A stretch of 33,215 bases of DNA from Hyphococcus sp. (GTDB lineage: Bacteria > Pseudomonadota > Alphaproteobacteria > Caulobacterales > Parvularculaceae). Of this stretch, positions 17,574 through 24,262 are shown piece by piece (the stretch's first letter is position 1; the number at the start of each line of letters is the position of its first letter). The position numbers and the translations under genes were made by a program. The stretch is from the NCBI GenBank assembly GCA_021776375.1, contig JAJFGA010000073.1:1-33215 (forward strand). Direction: 5' to 3'. The notes beneath the pieces are model-generated. The model did not search any database, was not told where the DNA came from, and worked only from the letters and a program-made list of their open reading frames with translations.

Positions 17574-18024
17574 GACGTTGCTCTGCACGGGATGCCGCAT
17601 CAGGTCGAAATCCGGCGGTCTCAAGCGTGTTGTGTAGCTGACGCCATTGCGCAACCGGCAGCTTTTCAAGGGCTGGGTGAACGGTTTTTAGTACGTCAAT
17701 GGCATCAAGAGCCCGTTTAACGCGCGTGCGGCCGCGGGCCTGCAGCAAGACTTCGGCACCGGGTTTAACGCCAGGGACGTTGGAGACGGAGCCTCCATCA
17801 ACGGCTGCGCAAATAAACAATCGCCAGTCCTGCGTACCGTATTTATCGCCGTGCCAGCGCTCATAGGCAAACACTTGGCCGGCTTCGAAGGCGACCAATT
17901 CCCGACGCCAACCGCGCCTTATCGTGAACACCGGCACACCGAATATCAGACGATGGTTCAACCGTTTCTTTCTATAAGCAATGATGACAACGGTGAACCG
18001 TTCATCACGCATCGCTTTTATCAT
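17566..18024 (-). CDS. DUF2840 family protein
   Basis: A 152-residue protein with the DUF2840 pattern: RLIFGVPV near the start, then VAFEAGQVFAYERWHGDKYG with the conserved F-x-x-x-R/E-W, then PGAEVLLQARGRTRVKRALDAID and a final W-R-x-L-H-N. The function of the family is unknown; it always travels with traF and rlxS. ATG 18024 has AAAGG five bases upstream; ATG 18012, which overlaps the preceding stop by eight bases, is the alternative. Longer starts up to 18171 would overlap the upstream gene heavily. A parA gene that often precedes DUF2840 is absent. Confidence 0.88.
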   Translation of the reverse strand: MIKAMRDERFTVVIIAYRKKRLNHRLIFGVPVFTIRRGWRRELVAFEAGQVFAYERWHGDKYGTQDWRLFICAAVDGGSVSNVPGVKPGAEVLLQARGRTRVKRALDAIDVLKTVHPALEKLPVAQWRQLHNTLETAGFRPDAASRAEQRHG

Positions 18025-18262
18025 CGTCGCCTTTTTTCGGGTTATTTTTTGGGCGATTTTCCGGGTTGGAATCTCGGTCCTGTGACCACCGGTCCAACTC
18101 ACTCTTGTGGTAAACAACTTTACCGCCATGTTTTCGCCAGCACGGGCCTTCTTTGCGCCAACGCATCGCATTCAGCGTGCTTTCTTCAAGACGAAGATAG
18201 ATTGCAGCCTCAACAGCTGTAAAAAACGGGCTTATTTGAGCGTCACTCCGCACCTGTTCCAT
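18005..18262 (-). CDS. RdfS-like excisionase / helix-turn-helix protein
   Basis: An 85-residue DNA-binding protein. Residues 12-62 form a winged helix of the excisionase/AlpA type: FTAVEAAIYLRLEESTLNAM, then a G-P-x-W-R-K-H-G-G-K-V-V-Y wing and a final LDRW. The tail is very hydrophilic. In ICEMlSymR7A of Mesorhizobium the first gene of the traF-rlxS operon is rdfS, whose product directs the integrase towards excision. Gene order and domain match, so I infer the same role. ATG 18262 has GGGGAG upstream. A large palindrome lies about 100 bases upstream. Confidence 0.78.
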   Translation of the reverse strand: MEQVRSDAQISPFFTAVEAAIYLRLEESTLNAMRWRKEGPCWRKHGGKVVYHKSELDRWSQDRDSNPENRPKNNPKKGDDDKSDA

Positions 18263-18362
18263 CGTTACTCCCCACTACACAACACAACTCTACTAACAGC
18301 GAACGCGCTGATTTTTGCGGTTCGCGAGAGAAAACTGACTCAAATTTTAGGGAGTTTGAAGC

Positions 18363-18390
18363 GGCGAATATTCAACGTTGCATATTCGCC
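18363..18390 (-). promoter_or_regulatory. 28-bp near-perfect palindrome upstream of the rdfS-like gene
   Basis: Arms GGCGAATAT (18363-18371) and ATATTCGCC (18382-18390) enclose a centre that is itself the palindrome CAACGTTG. Thirteen of fourteen base pairs match around the centre of the 28 bases. It lies between the end of the fseA-like gene and the rdfS-like start. No T-run follows on either strand, so a terminator is unlikely. It is the best operator candidate for control of the excision operon, possibly bound by the neighbouring DUF6499-DUF2285 activator. Confidence 0.6.
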
Positions 18391-18412
18391 AAAACAAATC
18401 ATCTGGCGTAAC

Positions 18413-19261
18413 TTAGATCGCCTTTTTCGTGAGGAACTCTTTGTAACCGGAATTGATGAGGCTGTGAACCCGATTAACCAAACGACGGGTCCAATCTTCG
18501 TAATAACGCCCGGGCGACCCCCATTCTTTGGCAATCAAATCGCGTCCGTAAATCGCCATGGCAATGTCGCGATGTGTTCCACCAGACCGTTCAATATCAT
18601 ATGCGATAAGTCCTTGCGTGAGCCTGGTCGTATCTTTGCTGCGTCCGATCAATGAAAGCTTGCCGCCCGTTGATTGGTAAAGCGACAATAGTTGATCGGC
18701 GGTATCGAGACGGCGTTTGTAGTATTTGGCGCCATTTATTTTCAGACCCACGCATCCGCTATCTCCGAGGGACGCCGGAGTTTCACAATAAAGTTGCACC
18801 CAAAAACGTTGACCGCGCATCAACGTATGACGCGCGCCGTCAACCGTTTCCAAAAGCGCACGGCGGGTTGGAATAGCTGACAACACTATCTCATTGTGGT
18901 GACTATTGACCGCCGACTTTTCGTTTTTGAGTGGATATAGCCGAACCGGCAGTGATCCAGCGAGTAGGTTAGGGGACCAGAAGACATCAGCGTCGAGAGC
19001 AGATTGGTCGGGATCAGCGAAGGTCAGTAATCCCCATTTTTCAGCATCGGGCCAGCGCCTGCGCTCTTTGATCAATGTGGCGCCAGTACTCAAATAGACG
19101 AGTCGCTGCCGACCGGCGCGGGAGCGTCGATAGTCGCGTTGATAGTCCGCGTTTCGCCGCAGATGTTCCCATGCCCACGCTGCGTTCGGCATACGAAGAC
19201 CGGTCTTTATACTGTGGTCGGCAGTGGCGCCGGTGCTCGGCTGTTGCGCTGAATCGGACAT
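18413..19261 (-). CDS. FseA-like transcriptional activator (DUF6499-DUF2285)
   Basis: A 282-residue DNA-binding protein. The N-terminal DUF6499 region carries WEHLRRNADYQRDYRRSR. The C-terminal DUF2285 region (about 200-275) carries LIAYDIERSGGTHRDIAMAI, then YGRDLI and RRLVNRVHSLINSGYKEFL. In ICEMlSymR7A the corresponding protein FseA activates rdfS and excision and is made by ribosomal frameshifting between two genes. Here both domains lie in one uninterrupted frame. The ATG at 19261 has GGAGAAGG upstream. The position, directly upstream of the rdfS-like operon, supports the role. I found no separate DUF2285-only antiactivator (QseM type). Confidence 0.78.
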   Translation of the reverse strand: MSDSAQQPSTGATADHSIKTGLRMPNAAWAWEHLRRNADYQRDYRRSRAGRQRLVYLSTGATLIKERRRWPDAEKWGLLTFADPDQSALDADVFWSPNLLAGSLPVRLYPLKNEKSAVNSHHNEIVLSAIPTRRALLETVDGARHTLMRGQRFWVQLYCETPASLGDSGCVGLKINGAKYYKRRLDTADQLLSLYQSTGGKLSLIGRSKDTTRLTQGLIAYDIERSGGTHRDIAMAIYGRDLIAKEWGSPGRYYEDWTRRLVNRVHSLINSGYKEFLTKKAI

Positions 19262-19314
19262 CGGCCTTCTCCTCGCTTTTCAATAATTTCCGATAGAAGG
19301 GTTATGAATTGTTA

Positions 19315-19327
19315 AAACGAATTAAGA
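19315..19327 (-). promoter_or_regulatory. 13-bp motif shared by the fseA-like and ardA leaders, copy 1
   Basis: AAACGAATTAAGA occurs here, 54 bases upstream of the fseA-like start, and again at 23375-23387 upstream of ardA. Both target genes are on the minus strand and the motif has the same orientation in both. Here it overlaps the T-run of the terminator of the preceding DUF736 gene. It may be a promoter part or regulator site; I cannot tell which. Confidence 0.4.
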
Positions 19328-19354
19328 AAACCGCCCGGTTGTTCGACCGGGCGG
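19325..19354 (-). terminator. Rho-independent terminator after DUF736 copy 2
   Basis: Nine-base arms CCGCCCGGT (19331-19339) and ACCGGGCGG (19346-19354) form a stem with a six-base loop. Read on the minus strand, the stem is followed by TTTTCTT. It lies 25 bases after the stop of the DUF736 gene and separates it from the fseA-like gene. Confidence 0.85.
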
Positions 19355-19378
19355 TTCACGTTGCTGTTATAGGATCTG

Positions 19379-19702
19379 CTAGTCCTGTGGGTTCCACAGA
19401 ATGGCAAACTCATCGTCGGAGCTTTCCGAGGCGGCGCCAAGGTTTGCATAAACCTTGCGGGGACCGATCATCGGGTGTGCGAGCGTGAGCGATAGGTAAG
19501 GCTTGTTGCTCGTCTTGCCGACTCGGTTCCACCCGCCGCCGATTTCACCCAATTGCGCGGAGAAGATGCGGAAGTCAGGTTGAGTTTCTTTATCTTTCGC
19601 GTCGTTCGAAACGATCTTGATCCGGCTGTTAAGGCCCATGGAAAGGACGCCTTCAAAGTTTCCATTTTCGCTTCGTGTTACATATCCTAGTGATTGCGCC
19701 AT
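19379..19702 (-). CDS. DUF736 family protein (second copy)
   Basis: A 107-residue DUF736 protein. It has IKIVSNDAKDKETQPDFRIF in the middle, KPYLSLTLAHP, and a closing FAILWNP strand, matching family layout but clearly diverged from the copy at 541-858. AGGAGA lies nine bases before ATG 19702. It stands alone, with its own terminator at 19325-19354 and a long structured leader at 19703-20000, so it is probably expressed apart from the transfer operon. Function unknown. Confidence 0.88.
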   Translation of the reverse strand: MAQSLGYVTRSENGNFEGVLSMGLNSRIKIVSNDAKDKETQPDFRIFSAQLGEIGGGWNRVGKTSNKPYLSLTLAHPMIGPRKVYANLGAASESSDDEFAILWNPQD

Positions 19703-20166
19703 GATTTACGTCTCCTGAGTTTTCGTGCTTGGGGCCAATCCCCGAGCTGACGCAGACCGACAAGACGGGACTCTCATCTTCCTAAACCGCCAACTCCATG
19801 AAACGGCGGGCGGAACGACAGTGGAGCACCCCGAACGGAGACTTTTTTGTTGCGCGAGGAGGCCGTTCGAGCACAGCGAGGGCGCGCCGGGGAAAAAAGT
19901 TTCTGGCAGGGGTTTTGGGGGATGAAGGGTCGTCCGAGGTGAAAAGGCTCTGCTGAAGGATTGGTTGCCACACCGGCAAAACTGATCTGGAGGTTTCATA
20001 TTATGCGCGCGTTGAGCACCACTTTGTAACGACCGTTGAAGAAAACGTTGCTCACGGCTATCCGATCATCAGTCAATCGACCGGGTTATTCGGTTGCAAC
20101 GACGATGATTTCTAAAGGCAACCCGCAGCATAATATTTTGGAAAATCCGCCAGTGGGTTTCGAATA
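19703..20166. other. Gene-poor structured leader between DUF736 copy 2 and the HNH gene
   Basis: No credible gene. Near the DUF736 start lies a G-rich/C-rich short hairpin, CTTGGGG then CCCCGAG, at about 19728-19746. Arms CGAACGG (19832-19838) and CCGTTCG (19863-19869) enclose a 24-base loop that contains a run of T. These may fold in the leader RNA. At 20003 a strong ribosome binding site, TGGAGG, precedes an ATG with only eight codons before a stop. Most of this area is probably promoter and leader for the DUF736 gene. Confidence 0.45.
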
Positions 20167-21261
20167 TTAGGTTTTCTGTTCACCGTGATCGTCAGTTATT
20201 ATGACGTCTTTGATAAATGAGCCGTCCTTATTGAACAAAAATGTAAAATCACCGCCTTTGATCGCGTCTGCAATTTCGGGCTGCGACAGTCCCTCTACTC
20301 GAATGTTATCAAGCGCATGATCGACAGCTAAAAACAAAAGTCTGCCGCGAACGCTCTTGTCCAACTCGTGTAGCAGAACGGCAGGCGGTCGATTGGCAAC
20401 GATGCGTGAGAATTTTTGGTCAAGACTGAACTGAGTCATGAATGTGGGGCGATCTTTAAGGTGAATATTGGCACAGGCGAAATCAGAAATTACTTCACGC
20501 ATCTGTAACGTGTTTACCGGCCCTGTAATTTTTTCAAGGCGCGGATTACAAGTCACCATTGCTGCGCCGGAATCGTCAAACACAGCATAGAGAGAGATAT
20601 TGCCGAGTCGCAGCAACATCGATTGTCCGACCGTTAGGTTGACGAGATCAAATTTGTCATCGGTGTCTTTCGTATTTACCGGGAGTGTTAGAAACGAACC
20701 AACCGCCTCACGTTCAACCGTGGCGTTCGTAACAAAACAACGGACGAGGCTATGAAGGTGATGCAGGTCGGTCCAGTCATAATAGAATGTTTGGGCAATT
20801 GTCGCGTCGCCGAGGCGTTGATCACGGTGCATCTTTAAAGCGCGATCCTTCAAATGCGCCTTGAGAAAAATGAGACCCATCCAGACGTAAACCTTCAGCA
20901 ATCCGCCATCTCGGATAAAATCATTTATAGCGTCGCAGCCTTTATTAAGAATTTCGCTTAAAGGGGTTTCTACCACGCTTCCCATCAGGGAATTACAATC
21001 CTTGCAGCAAGGAACCGTGTAGCTGCCATATCGAATCGTGGTTCCGTTAGGAAGCGTTATGGTGCGGTCGAAGAGATCATACCTTCTTAGTAGCCACCGA
21101 GGCAGAATATGTTCGTTGTTAAATTCTTTCGAGCCTGGATTGGCGCCGCATAAAAAACAACAATCACCTAATGCAATATCACTCAAAAAACGTTCTGTAC
21201 TGAAAAAAATAACCTCTCCCGCCTCATTCAACACAGATCCGTCTTTTGTTTTGGTCCACAT
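20167..21261 (-). CDS. HNH-family nuclease-like protein
   Basis: A 364-residue protein. The N-terminal 100 residues carry a zinc-bound HNH pattern: Cys35-x2-Cys38, then NNEHILPRWL with His51, then Cys86-x2-Cys89-Asn90 in VPCCKDCNSL. This is the layout of HNH endonucleases of the EHIxPxW type. The remaining 260 residues have no motif I recognise and may choose the target or sense a signal. It lies 18 bases after the upstream ParB-like gene and has GGAG nine bases before its ATG, so the two form an operon. A conflict or defence role is likely by analogy, but not shown. Confidence 0.7.
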   Translation of the reverse strand: MWTKTKDGSVLNEAGEVIFFSTERFLSDIALGDCCFLCGANPGSKEFNNEHILPRWLLRRYDLFDRTITLPNGTTIRYGSYTVPCCKDCNSLMGSVVETPLSEILNKGCDAINDFIRDGGLLKVYVWMGLIFLKAHLKDRALKMHRDQRLGDATIAQTFYYDWTDLHHLHSLVRCFVTNATVEREAVGSFLTLPVNTKDTDDKFDLVNLTVGQSMLLRLGNISLYAVFDDSGAAMVTCNPRLEKITGPVNTLQMREVISDFACANIHLKDRPTFMTQFSLDQKFSRIVANRPPAVLLHELDKSVRGRLLFLAVDHALDNIRVEGLSQPEIADAIKGGDFTFLFNKDGSFIKDVIITDDHGEQKT

Positions 21262-21279
21262 TCCGTATCGCTCCAGACT

Positions 21280-21852
21280 CTAAAGTTGTTTGCCAGCGTT
21301 TGTTACGATTGGCGATTCTAATACAAAAACTTCATGCGGCCCTTGAGGCGCCTTTTCGAATTGATAGAGCGCATGGAGATAACGATGGCGTTGGTGTCCT
21401 TCGACAAGAACGAGCTTCATCTCTGGAAATTCCCCCTTTAGTCCTCGAACGCCATCAGGAGTGGACAATGTTATGATTGGAAAATCCCATGTTCCGTCAT
21501 CGATCGCTGCGGCAGTTGGATGCTTTTTCCCACCGATTTTTTGTTGAAAGACGCTGAGGTCGTGTTTTGGATTTAATGTCTGTGCCCATTCTCGATGGAT
21601 CGATCCAAATATTTCGTCGGGGGCCATCTTCACGCTCTGACAGGTCAAGTCGTCTAGCTGCAAGAATGCGAAAGGCGACTGCGTCCAGTGACGATGTATC
21701 CATTGCTCACAAAGCAGCGGGTCCAGGTGAGGCAATGTATCGGAATGGCGCGCCCACCATTCGTCAAAGTCCTCCTTATCAGGTTCTCCTACACCATTGG
21801 GTGTTAGCCAATCGGGCCACACGGCGGGGAGTTTTTTGGACAAATCAAACAT
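21280..21852 (-). CDS. ParB/sulfiredoxin-like protein paired with the HNH gene
   Basis: A 190-residue protein from ATG 21852; an in-frame TTG at 21942 would add 30 residues. The N-terminal half has a Trp-rich segment (VWPDWLTP, EDFDEWWARH, QWIHRHW). The C-terminal half contains FPIITLSTPDGVRG and LVLVEGHQRHRYLHAL, then HEVFVLESP. The block LVEGHxRxxxLxAL resembles the ParB/Srx fold, where the corresponding D/E-G-H-H/Q-R motif is the active or NTP-binding site. Nuclease, NTPase or adaptor functions are possible. It is the first gene of the pair with the HNH protein. The name is tentative. Confidence 0.5.
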   Translation of the reverse strand: MFDLSKKLPAVWPDWLTPNGVGEPDKEDFDEWWARHSDTLPHLDPLLCEQWIHRHWTQSPFAFLQLDDLTCQSVKMAPDEIFGSIHREWAQTLNPKHDLSVFQQKIGGKKHPTAAAIDDGTWDFPIITLSTPDGVRGLKGEFPEMKLVLVEGHQRHRYLHALYQFEKAPQGPHEVFVLESPIVTNAGKQL

Positions 21853-22010
21853 AAAGCACCGGTATAGCTCTCTAGTTGAACAGTAGCCTATCAACTTAAT
21901 CTTATTCGGGACGCAAATGCTTTTATAGCTCTGGAGATTCAATAGTGCGCCGTGTTTGATGAAATCACGGCTGCAAAATAGCTTCTTTGCCTGTTTTCGG
22001 GGGTGGCGCG

Positions 22011-22232
22011 CTATTCTATTTTGGCTTTGGGGTCGAGCAAATGATGCGGTGCCACATGAAGGGCGTCGGCGATGTCGGCGAGCATGTCGATCGAGATCGA
22101 TGTTTCGGTTCGCTCAATCATGCCGACATAATTGCCGGAACTGCCCGCGCGGGCGCCAAGCTCGTCTTGGGTCAGGCCGAGACAAGCGCGTCGCTTGCGA
22201 ACGTTACGTGCTAAAATTTCGCGAACATCCAT
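22011..22232 (-). CDS. XRE-family transcriptional regulator
   Basis: A 73-residue protein that is almost only a Cro/C1-type helix-turn-helix: ILARNVRKRRACLGLTQDEL, then GARAGSSGNYVGMIERTETS and a final LADIADALHVAPHHLLDP. Small single-domain regulators of this kind usually act as repressors. A dyad, ACTGT-N5-ACAGT, lies at 22236-22250, four bases upstream of its start, so self-regulation is likely. It is divergent to the small gene at 22344, the usual layout of a genetic switch, and lies upstream of the HNH/ParB-like pair on the same strand. Confidence 0.88.
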   Translation of the reverse strand: MDVREILARNVRKRRACLGLTQDELGARAGSSGNYVGMIERTETSISIDMLADIADALHVAPHHLLDPKAKIE

Positions 22233-22235
22233 CCG

Positions 22236-22250
22236 ACTGTAGTGGACAGT
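22236..22250. promoter_or_regulatory. Candidate operator of the XRE regulator
   Basis: Inverted repeat ACTGT-N5-ACAGT directly upstream of the XRE start codon and in the divergent intergenic region. Size and symmetry fit a Cro/C1-type operator. A second feature in this region is ATTCAACGTTG at 22290-22300, shared with the palindrome at 18363-18390. Confidence 0.45.
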
Positions 22251-22343
22251 GTCAACGCAAAGAAGCTACCAAATATATTTGGGATTCGAATTCAACGTTG
22301 TCATCGCCGAAAAGCGCGTTGGAATGATGGAAGCGAGGCGTCC

Positions 22344-22619
22344 ATGCAATCAGCACAAGTCGACCTTACAACGACGCGATTTTTTCTAACCCATAGCGGT
22401 TATGTTGCGCTTGAGTGCGACACGCTTGACGGCGCACAGCAATTAAACCTTTTTGGGCCGGATGGCGTTCTACCGCCACGCCGATTTTCTGAACTCGTTG
22501 ATGAGATGCTTGAAACGCTTGCCGCGGCGCCAGATAAATCAGACGCTGCGGGCTTGAACTCACTGGCTGACGATCTCCAGGCAGGCTTGGCCAAAGTGGA
22601 AGCAGCGCTGAAAAGCTAA
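22344..22619 (+). CDS. Small hypothetical protein divergent from the XRE regulator
   Basis: A 91-residue protein. It starts MQSAQVDLTTTRFFLTHSGY, continues with strands (VALECDTLDGAQQLNLFGPD), and ends in an amphipathic helix (LADDLQAGLAKVEAAL). ATG 22344 has GAGG seven bases upstream, and upstream in-frame codons from 22242 have no such site. It has no membrane segment or motif I recognise, and no DUF2285 pattern, so it is not an obvious QseM antiactivator despite the QseC/QseM-like divergent layout. It converges with ardA, with ten bases between the stops. Confidence 0.62.
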   Translation: MQSAQVDLTTTRFFLTHSGYVALECDTLDGAQQLNLFGPDGVLPPRRFSELVDEMLETLAAAPDKSDAAGLNSLADDLQAGLAKVEAALKS

Positions 22620-22629
22620 GTCGCTAGTG

Positions 22630-23247
22630 TTACCGCGCCCAAAAGACGTGAATTTCGTCAAAGCCGGTTTGAATCGTAAAGATATCGCCGGACATTTCCA
22701 TGTCGCGGCCCATGGCTTGCCAATCGATGTAGTATTCAAGCTGTTTGGGGATTTCCGGGCCGGTTTCCTCGGTCAAGTCTTGGGCAAAATCCGCAACGGA
22801 TTTGTGTTCGCCCGCATAGTCTTCAAAGGCGGCGCTAGCGTCGCCTAAGTCACCGCCGAAATGCTCCAAGAGTTTCCCGCCAAGCTCGCCACGTTCCTCG
22901 ATGAATTCGGCGAGCGCTGCGATAGTTTCAAAGCTCGAATATTCAGACAGCGGCGCGCCTTCAAACCCTTCATAATCATGGATCGCCCATTCTTCCGCTG
23001 AGGCTTCCGGTGATGCGCCAAGCATCGCTCTGACTTCTTCCCAAATGTGATCTTCGCCAAGGGCCGCATCGATCCAGCGCCCATGCAGGCGTCCGTTATT
23101 GTATGCCGCAAGGCAGGCCACATAGATTCTGATCTCTGCTGCCGGCGCAATAGTCTTGCAGAGTGGCGCAGCGTCCGGCGTCTCTCTTGATCGCTTTTGC
23201 TCCGGCGTTTGATCTTGGTTGGGTCTCTCGGTTTTGTTGGGATTCAT
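22630..23247 (-). CDS. ardA: Antirestriction protein ArdA
   Basis: A 205-residue acidic protein that mimics DNA and blocks type I restriction enzymes, which protects the incoming strand after conjugation. The ArdA signature IYVACLAAYNNGRLHGRWID (residues 41-60) is present, followed by the repeated acidic segments (WAIHDYEGFEG, EYSSFETIAALAEFIEERGE) and FGGDLGDASAAFEDYAGEHK. The N-terminal 35 residues are a polar extension. ATG 23247 has AAGGAG seven bases upstream. The longer frame to 23310 would cross the structured leader and is rejected. The gene has a hairpin-rich leader, so RNA-level or single-strand control is possible. Confidence 0.93.
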   Translation of the reverse strand: MNPNKTERPNQDQTPEQKRSRETPDAAPLCKTIAPAAEIRIYVACLAAYNNGRLHGRWIDAALGEDHIWEEVRAMLGASPEASAEEWAIHDYEGFEGAPLSEYSSFETIAALAEFIEERGELGGKLLEHFGGDLGDASAAFEDYAGEHKSVADFAQDLTEETGPEIPKQLEYYIDWQAMGRDMEMSGDIFTIQTGFDEIHVFWAR

Positions 23248-23589
23248 CGCTGGTCTCCTTCTCCGCCTCGCACCAGTTTCCCCGGAGGGCGGGGGTGGGC
23301 GGCGAGACAAGCCGTTTGGCGCCGGGTAATAGGACGCGGCGCCAAGGGTTTTGGTAGGAGACTAAAAAGAACGTAAACGAATTAAGAGCCAAAGCCCTTG
23401 CGACGTGGCCGCCCGGCGCCATAAGGCGCCGTCGCCCACCCCCGTCCGACCGGGGAAACCACCAAACAAAGCCGCCGCTTTAGCGGCGTCAATCGGTGCT
23501 GGCTTGCCAGCGCAAGCGTCAGTCGAGCGGCGATAGAGCCCGGCCGCCAGCGCGCCGCGGGACGCCCATACCTACAGCCCAATAGCTTG
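23248..23589. other. Hairpin-rich leader/intergenic region upstream of ardA
   Basis: No gene. Long inverted arms lie at 23276-23304 and 23430-23459; they share GTTTCCCCGG and CGGGGGTGGGCG and enclose about 125 bases. Inside are TTGGCGCC (23316-23323) with GGCGCCAA (23338-23345), and GGCGCC-ATAA-GGCGCC (23415-23430). Outside, to the right, are CGCCGC-TTTA-GCGGCG (about 23473-23488) and GCTGGC-TT-GCCAGC (about 23498-23511). The 13-bp motif AAACGAATTAAGA is at 23375-23387. The block probably holds the ardA promoter; it could also be an origin or a single-strand promoter. Confidence 0.6.
23375..23387 (-). promoter_or_regulatory. 13-bp motif shared by the fseA-like and ardA leaders, copy 2
   Basis: AAACGAATTAAGA, identical to 19315-19327. 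It lies 128 bases upstream of the ardA start, inside the loop of the long inverted repeat. On the minus strand it reads TCTTAATTCGTTT and is followed by a T-rich stretch that could hold a promoter. Confidence 0.4.
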
Positions 23590-23841
23590 TCACTCTGAAA
23601 ATCCTGACTGGTTCGGCATAAAGTCTTTAATGGCAACGCCAAACAAGTCCGCAAGCTTTACGATATCGACAACCAAGAACGGAAAATCACCAGATTCTGC
23701 TTCCAGATAATCACCAACAGCCATTTCTAGATGCGAAGCGACGTCTATTAAGGGCAATCCCATTCTGATGCGGCAAGCGCGCACATTTTCGCCAATCAAG
23801 GCGTCGGCGCTACAGAAATCGAGCGCTCGACGATCAGTCAT
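23590..23841 (-). CDS. XRE-like regulator coupled to the isochorismatase-like gene
   Basis: An 83-residue protein with a Cro/C1-type helix-turn-helix: IGENVRACRIRMGLPLIDVA, then SHLEMAVGDYLEAESGD and a closing VVDIVKLADLFGVAIKDF. The ATG at 23841 lies within the last eight bases of the upstream gene, so it is translated by coupling. Longer in-frame starts would fully overlap that gene. It would bind DNA as a dimer and may control this two-gene operon; targets are unknown. Confidence 0.78.
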   Translation of the reverse strand: MTDRRALDFCSADALIGENVRACRIRMGLPLIDVASHLEMAVGDYLEAESGDFPFLVVDIVKLADLFGVAIKDFMPNQSGFSE

Positions 23842-24262
23842 TATCCGCTTGCGCGCGATACCCGCATTCTTCAAGAAAACGATCGAACAGCAAAAACGTT
23901 GCGCCGGCATTTTCCAACCGGGAGATTGAAAAGGCGTCGTCATCGCCGCCGCCGCAAACGACAAAAACATTGTACCCCGCTTCGATGGCCATAATGGCCA
24001 GGGATACGATGAAAGACGACGTGTCATCGGCGAGAATGATAAATTGCCGGCACGCTCGCTTCTCAACCAACTCAGCCAGTTTATCATTGTTCCAGGGCGG
24101 TGCCCCTTCATCGCTGAAAAAATGGAGGCCAGCGTCGGGCTTTGGCAAAAATGGACGCAGGCGTTCAAGCAAATGCGGCGCATCAGGCGCGACATGATCG
24201 GGCGTGATGCGAACGATCACGGCGTCATCCAACCTAATGATGTTCAAGGGTGTCGATGTCAT
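23834..24262 (-). CDS. Isochorismatase-like (cysteine hydrolase fold) protein lacking the usual Cys
   Basis: A 142-residue protein. The order of elements resembles the isochorismatase-like hydrolases: an N-terminal strand with an Asp (VIVRITPDH), a helix, and the block RQFIILADDTSSFIVSLAIM followed by GYNVFVVCGG. In active family members that block has a catalytic Cys (T-x-x-C-V); here Ser-Phe-Ile stands in its place, so the usual chemistry is unlikely. It may sense or bind a small molecule and pass this to the coupled XRE protein. The family match is by pattern only. No strong ribosome binding site precedes ATG 24262. Confidence 0.48.
   Translation of the reverse strand: MTSTPLNIIRLDDAVIVRITPDHVAPDAPHLLERLRPFLPKPDAGLHFFSDEGAPPWNNDKLAELVEKRACRQFIILADDTSSFIVSLAIMAIEAGYNVFVVCGGGDDDAFSISRLENAGATFLLFDRFLEECGYRAQADND

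Noticed and set aside
22344..22619. QseM antiactivator identity for the small divergent gene, suggested by the QseC/QseM-like layout
   Set aside because: The protein shows no DUF2285 helix-turn-helix pattern; only the divergent position next to an XRE gene matches.
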